64,000 bases of DNA from Mantis religiosa (GCA_030765055.1 CM060950.1:17990356-18054355); one strand, 5' to 3'. Counted from the first letter of the stretch, positions 34,553 through 46,152 are shown. Notes: generated by a model not told the origin, from the letters alone. Numbers and translations: made by a program.

Positions 34553-34790
34553 GCGCGTCTCTGTAGCGTAGGTGGTAGTGTGTCTGCCTCACGTTCAAGA
34601 GGTCCGAGTTCGAATCTCAGTCCGGTTGAGTTATCCGTATAAGAGTTTTTTCCCGCAGTTTTCCCTTATCCTGAAAGAAGAATGCCAGGCAGCTCTAAGC
34701 TCTATGAACCCTGGGCTGACTTGAGCATCATTTCACCCATTTCGTTCATCGTCCGATATGATCTGACGTTGAAGGACGTTAATTTAAAAA
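34553..34790 (+). mobile_element. SINE family A with 12-bp TSD
   Basis: AAAGACAACAAA at 34541-34552 and 34791-34802. Head TCTCTGTAGCGTAGGTGGTA. The copy itself is moderately diverged. Confidence 0.92.
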
Positions 34791-34802
34791 AAAGACAACA
34801 AA

Positions 34803-35590
34803 ATATATTCACCAAGTGTACTAAATCACATGACTGAAGCTCGTTTCGCTTTATTGCTGTAGGCACCTTAGTTACGATGTCAGTGTAATTGTAAAATGAA
34901 CTATGAACTGAAATTGTATAGTAAGTAGCTGGAGCTATTTCCGGCCCGCCATGGAATTAGTTACCATTTATTTAGATCAAGCACCAATAATGATATGTTG
35001 TCCAGAAATATCCATCATTGCTCCCACAGAAATACAAATTAATCCTAGAATGCTTCATCCTATTGTAGTGTACGTATGGTCATATTTTTCGTATATACTG
35101 TCCTGTAACAATAAGTCCACAATTCTTCAATTTTCGTTGAAATTACGAGAGTCTAACTCCAATTTAGACGGCTTCAACTCCATTTCTGGACAGGAAAATG
35201 CTGCTTCATGTTTTAGCCTTGGAAATTAAACTAAATGTAAGTTAAGGCATCCTAAAGCTCTAGGTTCATATGTTTCATGTCATTTGCATTTTCTTCAAAA
35301 ATGCTGTTTGATGCTTTTTCCCACATTTTTAATATAGATTTTGCTATCCCGTGAGGGACGTATGTATGTCATTCAGAGGCAGCAAACTAGGCGATGGAAA
35401 ATTAAATGACTAAACTACAAATTATTTGTTTCAACGCTTTATCAAATCCACAGTGGTCGCTTAATTTTAGAATACAGTCATATCGGCATCGCACAAGTCT
35501 GCCGTGAGAAAGTAACACGCACATAAGTCCGCTACTAGCAGAAGTCACGAAGAGGAAGCAAGTTGCCGTCCAACATGCGTTCAAGGACAG
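34803..35590. other. No recognised feature
   Basis: A+T-rich; nothing supported. Confidence 0.6.
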
Positions 35591-35591
35591 C

Positions 35592-35935
35592 TGACGTCAG
35601 AGTGCGAGTCGTATTATTACTACGCAAAAATACCTTTCGCGCCGGTATTTCCAGAGGCTTCCAATTCTAGAAAGATCTACCACGCCCGCCAGATATACAA
35701 AAGCTGGTGCAAGTCGACAGTATTCAGTCAGTACTGAGTAGTAGTCAAGAGACAGGGAGTTGTAGTGAGCACAAAGTGTGTGTGCTGAAAAGATATTAAC
35801 AGACAATGTAGAGACGCTTCGAAGTGTTGCATTTGTGTAAAAGAGAGGTCGAGTGTACGTTGGTAATGAACTAACGAACTTAGTGACAAATAAAGTAGTT
35901 TAAGGTAAACATTGTTCGTCTTTTGTCACATCGTT
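35592..35935 (+). repeat. LTR-like block (putative solo LTR)
   Basis: A TATA-like CAGATATACAAAAGC (about 35690) is followed by an initiator-like GTATTCAGTCAGTAC, then AAATAAAGTAG (about 35888). The block ends GTTACA, the order expected in an insect LTR. TGACGTCAG (35592) is a possible start. No TSD was found and no internal region is present. Confidence 0.3.
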
Positions 35936-37141
35936 ACAACTTTCTCATTAGATAGAATAATAAAGTTGTCAATGAAGCTGCACAACGGAAGGAAGACAGT
36001 TCTAGTAGCTAGTTTGAGGGACATTATATTCATTTTTGTGTCAATGTTATTATTTGCTAATAAAATGCTACATGCTCAGAAAATAAGGAATCCTTTAAAA
36101 CGTTTCCCCTTTTAATCAAATTTGATTACTTTTTTTTAGATATATTCATAGGAGGTAAGTATTAATAGCTACTACAAAGTTTCAGCTTTCCAGTATGAAT
36201 TTTGGATATCTTGCACTTTTGTGAAAATTCAGTCCAAATTTAACTTATAGTTTTCTGAAATGTTGTAGGTAGTGTAAATTCAAGTCTTTTGGATATGTTG
36301 TGCACAAATAAAAAGTTTTCGGGTTTCCAAAACATCAAAGTAGAATATTCTAAACGTTAAGTTCGGTAATTCCTGCCAACTGAAATATATTTAAAGTTAT
36401 GTCATTCTGTAATTAGTTAGATGTTTTAAAACATGATATTCGGAGTTATTCACACAAGTAAATTTAATGTACAGCAAATATTTAAGACAGAGTGGGTAGT
36501 ATTCTATGTAAAAGCCAAGAGCAAAAAATGGCTAAAGATCCTCTATTTTACCTGATTTATAAGCAGAATTTGCTCATATTCCTTAATTCAATATATACCA
36601 AGGCAACAAAATCCATAAGAAAAAATTGATAAAAATTTGAAGAAAAAAATTTGGACGTCTTAACCCTTCAAGTGCTTAGACAATGAGGCTCACCAGGACA
36701 TTTTCAGACGTAAAATGCAATTAGTTCTTCCTTTTTAATTTTTTTTTAAATCACGAATTATTTTGCAAATGATGCACACTTGTGCTGCAACGCTATCAAT
36801 AATTAGAGCTTTGTGCTCTTCTACAGACAAGAAGCAACGTGTAGGCTTTGAGTGCACTCCTTTCAAAGCTCTGAACCATTTTCGTGATAGCTCCAAGGTA
36901 TCTTCAACTTTCATGGCTTCAGCTAAGAAATTATTTATATGCTTTTCAAAAGCAGCGGCAAACACTTCACTTTCCTGTCACTTTGTGCTCGGGGAGAGAG
37001 GGGTGTTCTGTTTTAAGGGAAGCGTGGTGGTAATTGTGGAATCTCTGAGAAACGTGTCTCACCATTGCATTTTCTCTCAAATGCCAAATTACATTTACAC
37101 GCACCTATATATGTATGTAGTACGGAATTAAAGACGCACAT

Positions 37142-37176
<35 letters not shown>

Positions 37177-37860
37177 CTCAATTAGAGAAACTTCCGTAGA
37201 TCTGGTGCTTTTGCATATTGCATTACTGCCATCATGTGTTACTTCCCCATATAGTTACAAAGGCAAAAGGCGTTATTTTTAAAAAAGACTTAAATAATGT
37301 TCAAGCTAACAAATGCGTAATTCTTAAGGAACTTCGTTCCTCACCAAAAGGCTACAAATTTGGTGTATTTTCTCTTTCACAAAATATTCCTAAGCATCCA
37401 GATATTTTCTCAGTTATGCTAGAAACAGATCACAATTTTGGTATAATTAACAGTTTTTCATCATCAAACATTTTATTCTCTACATACTATGATTTCACCA
37501 ATGCGCTGTTACATATTTTGCCCAACTGCGCACCGCGTGGTGATCACTAGCCTCCTTTGAACCTTAAGTTCTCTCTGCTAAATGCTTTGAGCATGATTAG
37601 AAACAGCACGATATATTTGCCGATACGCCTTCTAGCTCTACTGAATGCTGACATGAGTCCCATAAATGCAAGGCGGAACAAATGGGACGTACATTCATAG
37701 CAATAAGTGTTAATAGTTACTCGAAAGACGGATATGTGAATAAAATAGTGAGGTCAAAGTCAAACACAAATGTCTCAAAGCGGAGAGAGATGCGATCACG
37801 AGAAGTGGAAACCAAACCAAAACGCACGTAACACCACGAAAGAAAAGAGTGTTTTTAAAG
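35936..37860. other. No recognised gene; poly(T) tract
   Basis: A+T-rich. A 31-base T run lies at 37146-37176. Frames at 36763-37131 (plus), 36735-36965 (minus) and 37218-37550 (plus) have no motif I recognise and no match elsewhere here; I do not call them genes. Confidence 0.5.
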
Positions 37861-38065
37861 TTCGCCTCCGTAGCGCTGGTGGTAGCGTGTCTGCCTCACG
37901 TTCAAGAGGTCCAGAGTTCGAAACTCGGTCAGGGTGAGTTATCTGGATAAGGTATTTTTCCAGAGCTTTGCTTATCCTTAAATATGAATGTCGAGTAACT
38001 CTAAGCTCTATGGACCCTGGGCTCGTTAAAACATCATTTCACCAACTTCACAAATTTGTCGTCAG
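37861..38065 (+). mobile_element. SINE family A, tail-truncated copy
   Basis: Head GCCTCCGTAGCGCTGGTGG, B box AGAGTTCGAAACTCGG, central domain; the match fades after CATCATTTCACC. Confidence 0.8.
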
Positions 38066-38937
38066 CAATAAGGGGTTAAGGGCGAATATCTTTACGTAAT
38101 TCAAAGCGAAGATTTTCAAAATCCCCCCATTGCAACTAATCATTTTGATTAGGAAAACCAACACTTCGTTTGTCTTAAAAATATCCTAATGACTTAAATA
38201 AAACCTAGCAAACTTACTAAGGGTACTACAAAAAAGTCTAAGTCCATTTCATTCTTGTGACATGTACAAATATGAACCACGAAAATGAAACAAAGATTTA
38301 CTACAATAAAATTCCTTCCTGTAACTACATAGAAAGCGGCACAAGTAGACATACGGGTGTATGATTAGCACATTTGATGGATTGAGATGAGTAATTTTCA
38401 TTTTATGGCCATTTACTGCATTACTGAGTTACCCAGCCTTGCGCTGTCTTTTGTTTATTCATTATTTTCAGTATCTTGTGTCACGACGGCTGAAAATTTA
38501 ACTAAAGATTATAGCTTTTGGGACAGGAAATTGCGAACGGATTCGAGAGATATGGCATTAAGAATTTGAAACATCCCAGCATGACAACATACAGGATATT
38601 CAATTTCTTCAGACCGTTACCACGCCTGAAAATGAATTATGGTTGCTCAGACGTTTGTTCAAGTTAACAAAAATCAGAGGAGAGGAGCCATGTAACAACA
38701 CCTCACGCAGATCTGAATCGTGTAATGTCACGAAACTGTTTCGACCAATATTGACACATGTTTAACAAAGGCAGACCTTTATAGTTCTGCAAGCTTCTTT
38801 GGAAGAGCCTAAAGGTGATAGATTGCTCCGATCTGAGGTCCGAGAAAAAGCACTTAAAATTCTCTGGTGCTGCAAATAGGCATAACTGTAAATACGTAAA
38901 ATATGAAGCATTAACAGAGAAGCAAACAAATATCTAC
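38066..38937. other. No recognised feature
   Basis: A+T-rich; nothing supported. Confidence 0.6.
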
Positions 38938-39440
38938 AAATATAATAATCTGTAATATAAAAACTTCACTTATCTTATAAGATCTTATGAACGTTTTCTT
39001 ACAAATTGATTAGGACCGCAATTTCGTAAAACATTTATTCATATATTCAGCCAGAGCCTTAAACAATCTCGTTGTCAACGTTACACTCGCTAGATGTCAC
39101 TATGTTTTTGTCAGTACTTGCAAAATCTGAAAATGAAACAAAGTAAAAAAACAGAATCGACGGCCGGTATTTCAAAATTCATTACGTGATGTTTATTTTT
39201 TAAAATAGATATATATTCCCAAACCATTAAATCTATCGGACCATTTAATTGTTTTAATAATTTAACTTCTGGATTAATTTCATGGTTAAATGGCCAAAAA
39301 TGATCTGCCACGGCCGATTTATCAGTCTGTTTGTACTTATGTTATGAAAATGTTTCTTCGTTCTGGTTTCCAAATTACGTTTTGTCTTTCCAGTATAAAC
39401 TTTATCACAATCGAAACAAGTAAAGTGATAAATACCAGGT
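38938..39440 (-). pseudogene. Penelope-like element, GIY-YIG endonuclease fragment (left arm)
   Basis: Minus strand: CFDCDKVYTGKTKRNLETRT (the YIG box reads YTG, about 39425-39365), then after a frameshift ADHFWPFNHEINPEVKLL and IPAVDSVF. The 3' flank holds a degenerate hammerhead-like core (39012-39052) and ATAAGTGAAG near 38970. It forms an inverted pair with 39600-40128, about 200 bp away. The nuclease is dead, because the GIY half is missing and the frame is broken. Confidence 0.75.
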
Positions 39441-39599
39441 TTTATATTGTTAGGAATTTTATATTTTATAGAGAACTTAAGTTATACCAAACTCTTTAAA
39501 AAAATTGAAAATATTTATTAACCCAAGGATGGTATGTAAATTTTTTTTAAAAATGATAATCAAAATAAATATAGTGTTAAAAATTACTGCATATCTCTA

Positions 39600-40128
39600 A
39601 AAGAGATAAAAGTCTTAGTAATAAAAAAATCTGGTATTTATCAATTTAATTGTTCCGATTGTGATAAATTTTGTATTGGAAAGACAAAACGTAATTTGGA
39701 AACCAGAACGAAAGAACATTTTCGTAACATTAAGTACAAACTGATAAATCGACCGTAGCAGATCATTTTTGGTCGTTTAACCATGAAATAAATCCAGAAG
39801 TTAAATGATTAAAACAATTAAATGGTCCGATAGATTTAATGGTTTGTGAAAAGTTATTTATTTTAAGAAATAAACATCGCGCAATGAATTTTGAAATACC
39901 GGCAGTCGATCCTGTTTTTAAATTTGTTTCATTTTCATATTTTGTTTATACTGACAAAAACATAGTGACATCTAAGGAGTGTAACTTTGACAACGAAGTT
40001 GTTTAAGATTCTCTGGCTGATGATGTGAATAACATTTTCGCCAAATCGCGATCCTAATCAATTTATAAGAAAACTTTCATCATTTCTTATAACATAAGTG
40101 AAGTTATGTTACAAATTATTATATTTGT
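39600..40128 (+). pseudogene. Penelope-like element, GIY-YIG endonuclease fragment (right arm)
   Basis: GIYQFNCSDCDKFCIGKTKR begins at 39633: GIY, then CIG in place of YIG, with Cys pairs (C..C) between them and R/E residues (TRTKEH) after. These are the features of Penelope-type GIY-YIG nucleases, which nick DNA to prime reverse transcription. After a frameshift the C-terminal part (FNHEINPEVK) continues, then a stop. The 3' flank has CTGATGATGTG (40017) and TAAGTGAAG (40103). No reverse transcriptase domain accompanies it, so this is a 5'-truncated copy. Confidence 0.8.
40016..40056 (+). ncRNA. Degenerate hammerhead-like core at a Penelope 3' end
   Basis: CTGATGA at 40017-40023, stem-like ATGTG/AACAT, then TTCGCCAAATCGCG where GAAA would stand. 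The inverted copy at 39012-39052 keeps CGAAAT but has CTGAATA. Each copy is broken in a different half, so together they imply an intact ancestor. Probably inactive. Confidence 0.4.
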
Positions 40129-40284
40129 ATATAGGCTACTGTTCAACAGACACTTAACATTTTAAAAACATCTGATCAACCCGGCTTTGCGAATACAGTT
40201 TGAGCCTATCTATCGTCTAAAGGAGTCTTTGAACCTACCACTTCCAGCACAAGTTTAGCAAAGAACGAGTACCTCAACGATATC

Positions 40285-40540
40285 AGGCCACGCTCCGTGG
40301 CTCAGTGGTTAGACCGCTTGGCTCTCACCAAGGCGGCCCGGGTTCGATCCCAGGCGACCGCAAAGTGAGATTTGTGGTGGACAACACGGCGTTGGGGCGG
40401 GTTTTCTCCGGGACCTCCGGTTTCCCCCGCCATCTCATTCCACCTGTGCTCCATCTTCATCTCATGTATCATCAGTGTCACCGCCTGCGGTGCCGTATGT
40501 AGTAAAAGCGGGCGTTAAACACTACACACATTACACTACA
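40285..40540 (+). mobile_element. SINE family E, reference copy with 12-bp TSD
   Basis: Head CCGTGGCTCAGTGGTTAGAC with a CUC anticodon-like position and CCCGGGTTCGATCCC, close to tRNA-Glu. The body has GATTTGTGGTGGACAACACG, the core GGGTTTTCTCCGGGACCTCC, and a CA-rich tail. CTCAACGATATC at 40273-40284 and 40541-40552. It sits inside a mariner-like transposase remnant whose sequence continues at 40552. Confidence 0.95.
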
Positions 40541-40551
40541 CTCAACGATAT

Positions 40552-40830
40552 CGTGAGGATTTGCAATATGACTTCAACACAATGACTTCTACTTTCAACA
40601 TGGTGGAGCTCCTGCTCACTGTGTATCAACTCTGCGACGATTTCTAGATGAAGAATTTCCGAAAATGTGGATAGGACGACCAGGGTCGATTGATTGACCA
40701 ACAAAATCCGTAAACTATGGACATCTTTTTTGAGAGGCGTTGTTAAAGATAAGGCATTTGTAAGAAGATCTATACTGCTGATGAAATGATCCAGTGCATA
40801 AGACAGCCCTGACAAGAAATTGTTGTCAAA
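40552..40830 (+). pseudogene. DD41D-type mariner-like transposase fragment
   Basis: Across frame changes it reads GAPAHCVSTLRRFLDEEFP, WIGRPGSIDW, then GVVKDKAFVRRSIL. This is the 'GAP.H....R.FLD..FP.RWIGR' to 'G.VKD.V' stretch of the family at 62110. The second catalytic D and the final D are lost. It was interrupted by the SINE at 40285. Confidence 0.6.
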
Positions 40831-41572
40831 AAGGAATTATGTACGAAGGTATGTTTGAGTGTGAAATGTAGAGTATGTAATTACTGAAGACCAGTCAGTA
40901 ATAATACTCTTTAATGTCAGTATTTAAGTTAAATTACAGTAAAATTAAAGTAGACTTTTCCTTGCATATACCTAATTTATACCCCTATCTGTATTGTTTA
41001 TTTCACACGATGTTTTGTGATATTAGCGATTTCCAAATTCCTGTATTTTTAATTTACCCTATTACCTTCCTAAAATAGGTCAACGTGCAGCGAACCTTCA
41101 TTCAGAATTCGAATTTGGGTGAATAAGCTTCACTGCAGGCGCATTACTCATCCAATCATGATACGATTTTAACGATTATTAGCAGATCGTGCAGCTATGC
41201 TGGCACTCCGAGTTAATTTTTCGCTCACTCCCCTCCTCACTTTCTCAAAGTGCAACGATCTGTCATACGTTTTGAAAGCCGATAGTAAAACTGCTTTTAA
41301 AGCCCCAATAAAAGCTTCTGTTCCTTATATGTACTTGTTACTCGATCAGAACTGAATTCCTTCTCGTGGATACGAAAACAATAAAATACGTACTTACAAT
41401 GTGTTTTATACACATGAGTGTATGAATGAAGTCAAGATGAATGAAGCAAATAAGAATGGCTAGGCACTACTGTGAAGAAGTAAAATGCGCGCCAATGATG
41501 TTTCCCGAGCACTCCGCCGCGAGCCCTGAGATCTTTTGCGAGGGAAATGGAAAGCGACCATCAATAGGCTTA
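40831..41572. other. No recognised feature
   Basis: A+T-rich; nothing supported. Confidence 0.6.
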
Positions 41573-42741
41573 TGCCCGATTTCACCATCAGATGTTAAAC
41601 TCGACATTAACAAATGTAACGTAACAATTGTCACAGCGCTAACACTAATGTTAAATTTCTTGCATTTCACCAACCTGTTTTCTGAAAATGTTAACAAAAC
41701 TGTGTTAACGCCAAGAAACTTCTAAATATCACAGCTATAGAAAGGATATGGATGAGTCGTATTATTTTCTGAGCGTACTGCGATGCGTTTTTGTTTTCAT
41801 TTTCGTCTGCACATGCTGAAAAATGGCAGATGAACAAAATCATAAATAAAGCCGTGAGACAAATTTCTCATCGATGGAGAAAGAATTGTTAATTGAATAG
41901 GTGAAGAAGTGTAAGGATATCGTGGAAAATAAAAGAGGACGGATGCTGTGAATGTAAAAGAGAAAGATGTCACGGGGAAAATATTGGAAACGAATTTAAT
42001 TCAAATGCATGTGTCACTACTACAAGCGCCAAACTTGTCAGTATTTACGTAAATTTAAAACAAGGTGCGAAGGACAAGTGACTTAAACGTTTCAAGACGG
42101 GAGGTGTGCAGTGTATTATCCACATAATTCAGTGAATTATAAAATCGCAAAGTTATTAATACTTGAAGCAAAGGCGAGATCGGCTTATTGCTTTCGATGC
42201 TTGTTCTAACTCATTATTACGTAAATGTAAAACGAGGAGCGAAGAAGGGCAAGTGACTTGAACGTTTCAAGACGGGAGGTGGACAATGTATTATCCACAT
42301 AATTCAGTGAATTATAAAATCGCTAAGTTATTAATACTTGAAGCAAAGGCGAGATCACCATATTCCTTTCGATGCATGTTCTAACCTCTCTTGTACTTCC
42401 GCAGTAACCTTCATAGCAACATGTTTCGACAGTCTATACCTCCGTAAAAAAAATTTTCTTCGGATAGCTGCTCAAAATCATTTCTCCTCATAGGCCGTAC
42501 TCTATTACGAGTGCCATTTAGACGGTCTTAAATATAGCAAATCGACATCAACAGCTGAGTTCATGCTCGCTATCTTGACTATTTACAATTGTTAAGGACT
42601 TAACATCAGAAATTTGGCTTATTGGTTTAACAAGAGATTTAACACGAGGTTACGCTTAACACTTGTCGGTGAAATGCAATTTTTGTTTTAACTATTGCTA
42701 AACTCGTGTTAAGTCTTAACATCTGTTGGTGAAATCGTGCA
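41573..42741. mobile_element. PIF/Harbinger-like element, internally rearranged (1169 bp)
   Basis: TIR TGCCCGATTTCACCATCAGA at the left; the right end inverted reads TGCACGATTTCACCAACAGA. TTA flanks both sides (41570-41572, 42742-42744). TTAACA-rich subterminal motifs are repeated near the right end (TTAACACGAG, AAGTCTTAACATC). Inside, about 41820-42010, is a decayed Myb/SANT-like frame (IVENKR, TDAVNVKEKD). No transposase remnant was recognised. The TIRs are unrelated to those at 21326, so this is a second family. Confidence 0.75.
42048..42395 (+). repeat. Tandem duplication of about 170 bp inside the Harbinger element
   Basis: TTACGTAAATTTAAAAC at 42048 and TTACGTAAATGTAAAAC at about 42216 start two collinear units of about 170 bp. 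They share GTTTCAAGACGGGAGGTG and TTAATACTTGAAGCAAAGGC and are roughly 90% identical by eye. Confidence 0.88.
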
Positions 42742-42829
42742 TTAGTGTGTGTTACAGCGCGCGAATGCCGATTCGATTACATTTGTATAACGGCATTTTC
42801 TCACTCGTTTCAGTAGTACTCGTGTCAAA

Positions 42830-43083
42830 AAAAAATCATTTAATGAAGGTATAAAACGTCTGGTTTCCTACCACGGAATGCACCCGGGTTCGATCCCAAC
42901 TGTGGGGGTGCGGATTTTAAGTCCCGGGTATAGGATCGGTGCCCACTCAGCATCGTGATGAATTTGAGTAGCTGGTGCCGAGAAGCTCACCATCTCTCCT
43001 CCCTGTATAGGTTGGATGATTGCCCGTCTGTGGGCCGGTAATCGGGGTTTGCAGCCCCAGACTCGAATCGGGCTTGTTACGCT
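42830..43083 (+). mobile_element. SINE family F, copy 2
   Basis: B box CCCGGGTTCGATCCCAAC; TTTTAAGTCCCGGG; CTCCTCCCTGTATAGGTTGG; GGGCCGGTAATCGGGG. The A-box side is degraded. It aligns in order with the inverted copy at 25262-25560. Confidence 0.6.
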
Positions 43084-43650
43084 GTGGATTACTGTTACTA
43101 TAAAAAGTTTAAAGTGTGTAAACAGAAGAGCACTGGGCGATCACATGTAAGCGACGAAACAGTCCACAGAATCCGGGAAGCTTTCACAAAAGATCTGCAT
43201 CGTGCCAGTCGTCAACTACAGTTACCTCCCCCCCCCCCCCCACCAAAAAAAGTGTGTTGTGTTGTTCATAAGCGATTGAATTGCACATCCTGTTAAGTTG
43301 AAATTGTTATCTACATGTTCTGAATGAAAATGATAAGATCTTGCGCTTCCAGTTTTGACAGGATATGCAGGCGGATATGCAAGTCGACATGTTTTCTTTG
43401 ACGACGTGACGTTTCATATTAAGGTAAAGTAAGCTGACAGACACAATCTGAGAATATGCGGCATAGAGCACCCACATATCTCGGTTGAGCACGTCAGAGA
43501 TTTGCCACGCTCATTGTTATTGTGTTATGTGCAATTTACAGCCTTTTTACCCCTCTTCATGGAAGGTACAGTAAGGTATCTTGGCATGCTGAAACAGTGA
43601 CTGATCACAGCTCGATGGTGAGTCCACAGACTACATGGAATATAATGTCA
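43084..43650 (+). pseudogene. DD41D-type mariner-like transposase, middle fragment
   Basis: CKQKSTGRSHVSDETVHRI, then REAFTKDLHRASRQLQLP (helix-turn-helix 2), followed by a run of 14 C (43228-43241) where the helix continued, and VVHKRLN. Further on in shifted frames: DKILRFQF, DVTFHIK, ADRHNLRICGIEHPH. This is the 'DE.TFH.SG.VN.HN.R.WG..NPH' block around the first catalytic D (here in DVTFH). Heavily mutated. Confidence 0.6.
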
Positions 43651-44226
43651 TTATTACTGCGAGGTGAGGTAACCACCAAGATTACGAAATATTACTAAAT
43701 CGATTTCTTCTCTCTCTTTTTCTCTCTCTGTACAATTCAGCAAAAGACTTTATGAAGACACCATCTCTTTCCAAATACCTGCCAAAATTATGGAGACGCA
43801 TTGCTACTACTCTCCAGTCCATTGATGACATCCTCTCCGTGTATGGAAAATACTTGATCATTTGGCATATGTCGCGTGACACACCGTTCCCACACTGAAT
43901 CGCTGTAAAATTTCCATAAATGCTAAGTTCGATCCTCTGTCATAAGTCTACGTCCCACATTAACTATGCAAAGCCGTTTCATTCTCTTCTCTCAACAAGT
44001 CGGATATGTACAGCTGTTTCATTCTCATCCCTCAACAAGTCGGATATGTAAAGCTGTTTCATTATTTGGACTCACCTAGTCAGAAATGCATTGCTATTGA
44101 AGCAAACACAATATTGCACACTAGAGGCAACTCGAGTCGCATTGCATTTGTTGTATGACAATCTGTCTTACCTTGATTGCCAATTTGCATTCTGGCTAAT
44201 CACCAGGGTTGCGGATTTCTAAGCAT
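43651..44226. other. Unassigned; short tandem repeat
   Basis: About 43966-44080 holds two and a half copies of a roughly 42-bp unit containing TCAACAAGTCGGATATGTA. The rest is unassigned. Confidence 0.6.
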
Positions 44227-44236
44227 TAAACCCAGA

Positions 44237-44444
44237 CTAGGCCGTGCCGTGGCTGAGTGGTTAGACCGCTCGACTCTCAGCAAGACGGCCCGGGTTCGAT
44301 CCCAACTGACCGTAAAGTGAGATTTGTGGTGGACAACACGGTGCTGGGGCGATGCTCCATCTTCATCTCATGTAACATAAGTGTCACCATCTGCGGCGCC
44401 ACATGTAGTAAAAGCGGGCGTTGAAAAAAACACACACACGCACG

Positions 44445-44527
<83 letters not shown>

Positions 44528-44529
44528 GC
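44237..44529 (+). mobile_element. SINE family E with an expanded (CA)n tail and TSD
   Basis: Head GCCGTGGCTGAGTGGTTAGA, body with a deletion removing the core (GGTGCTGGGGCGATGCTCCA), and a tail grown into about 100 bp of CA/CACG repeat (44430-44529). TAAACCCAGA at 44227-44236 and 44530-44539 encloses both, proving that the microsatellite is the SINE's own 3' end. Confidence 0.95.
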
Positions 44530-44539
44530 TAAACCCAGA

Positions 44540-45875
44540 ATGAAGCAAATTAATTTAATCTGTCACTAGAATTTAGGCAAAGACATCAAAGACAACCTAA
44601 AACCTCCAACTCTTGCAGGAACAACTGGTGAGGAGGGAAGAACTCTCCCACATTCTTCTTCACCATCTCTTCATTTAGCTCAATCTCAACCGGCTAGAAG
44701 AACAAGATGAGGAATCTGCTGCCATTCTTAAAAAATTGTTTTAGGCCTAGTCTTACTGATATGCCATTGGATGTTTCTGAACAGTTTACGCACTTCACAA
44801 CATTTGCACTTGTGTTGAAAGAGTATCCAAATCGACTGCTAGACATAACTTTGTGTGAAATCCCTGCTGCTTACATGTAGTCATTGTTCAACAAAAAGAG
44901 AAGTAAGAGACGTCGTTGGGCGCGTTAATTTATTTGTGGTGAACAATAAGGAGAAAATATACGAGGGACGTATACGACATTACTTAACTTTAATATTAAA
45001 GTCCGCAATATAAAATTGCAAATACATTTCAGTGTTTACATCTATAACAACGCATTTCTGTCTCAATGTTCTTTGTATTAAAACACTCGTATGGGTGTCC
45101 CTATCACATAAGAGATCTACCCTCATTTTTTGGACACCCTATATATTACAGTTTCAGAATCGTATTGTTATCGGCCGCATTTTAATCCATTTTAACCTTT
45201 TCCAAAGATGAAGCAGGGCGGTTAATGCAATGCATTTTCTGTTTTGCTCAACTCTCAACGCTTTTCTTCTTGTTTTTAATTTCGCTGTGTTTTATTTCTT
45301 CCCAGAAGTATTGTTTTTTTGACAGATCCAGATAGGAGTCATTAAAACTGTACAACAGAATGTGACATTTACCTTTTCTTCCTGTGGGCATAGTATGCAC
45401 ATTACGCAATACAAGGAGGCATGCATGAACTGAGAGAAATTGCTCTTTCAAATAACCCTATCGAGCATTAGTATTCTACGAGATAGTTACGTATTTCTCC
45501 ACAGTGTTTTCCTCTTACTTGACGCTTTATCAAAACGTTTCCTGCAATTTTTAATTCTAAATTATAGCACATTCATATAAACTCAAATTAGGCATAATTA
45601 TTCATAGAGAAAGTAAGAAAAATACTCCTGAATTTCGATAAACAATAATTGTTCAGTTTACTAATTTTGCTTCATTGATCCAAGAAAACAACTTTAACCC
45701 TTTAACTGTTAGATACTTGGCGCAAACAGCGAATGTGTGGTACTGACTGACTAAATCACTAGACATTTACCTCAATGATTTTTGTATGATTATGCTAAAC
45801 GATTATATTATGCGCGTATCTCGCTTATTTTTGTCGATATATATGTTTGATGTTGAAATGAGTCCTATCGACTTC
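44540..45875. other. No recognised gene
   Basis: A+T-rich. TTTTTTGGACACCCTATATA near 45118-45137 resembles the terminus of a mariner-like element, but no partner end was found. Confidence 0.5.
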
Positions 45876-45888
45876 GTGAAATTTCAGA

Positions 45889-46139
45889 AAAATGAAATGT
45901 GTAGTGTTTAATGCCCACTTTTACTACATACGGCACCACCGGCGGTGACACTGATGGTACATGAGATGAAGATGGAGCACCGGTGGAATGAGATGGCGGG
46001 GGAAACCGGAGGTCCCGGAGAAAACCCGCCCCAACGCAGGGTTGTCCACCACAAATCTCACTTTGCGGTCGCCTGGCTTCGAACCCGGGCCGCCTTGGTG
46101 AGAGCCAAGCGGTCTAACCACTGAGCCACGGCGTGGCCT
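45889..46139 (-). mobile_element. SINE family E with 13-bp TSD
   Basis: Full-length minus-strand copy. GTGAAATTTCAGA at 45876-45888 and 46140-46152 is identical. Head CGTGGCTCAGTGGTTAGACC; core intact. Confidence 0.95.
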
Positions 46140-46152
46140 GTGAAATTTCAGA

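Noticed and set aside
37218..37550. 110-codon open frame as a possible gene
   Set aside because: No recognisable motif, no splice or promoter context, and A+T-rich surroundings where such frames are expected by chance.
41441..41725. 94-codon open frame
   Set aside because: It crosses the left terminal repeat of a DNA transposon and its opposite strand is equally open.
45118..45137. Mariner-like terminus TTTTTTGGACACCCTATATA
   Set aside because: A single end only; no partner TIR or transposase remnant nearby, so noted within the unassigned stretch rather than called.
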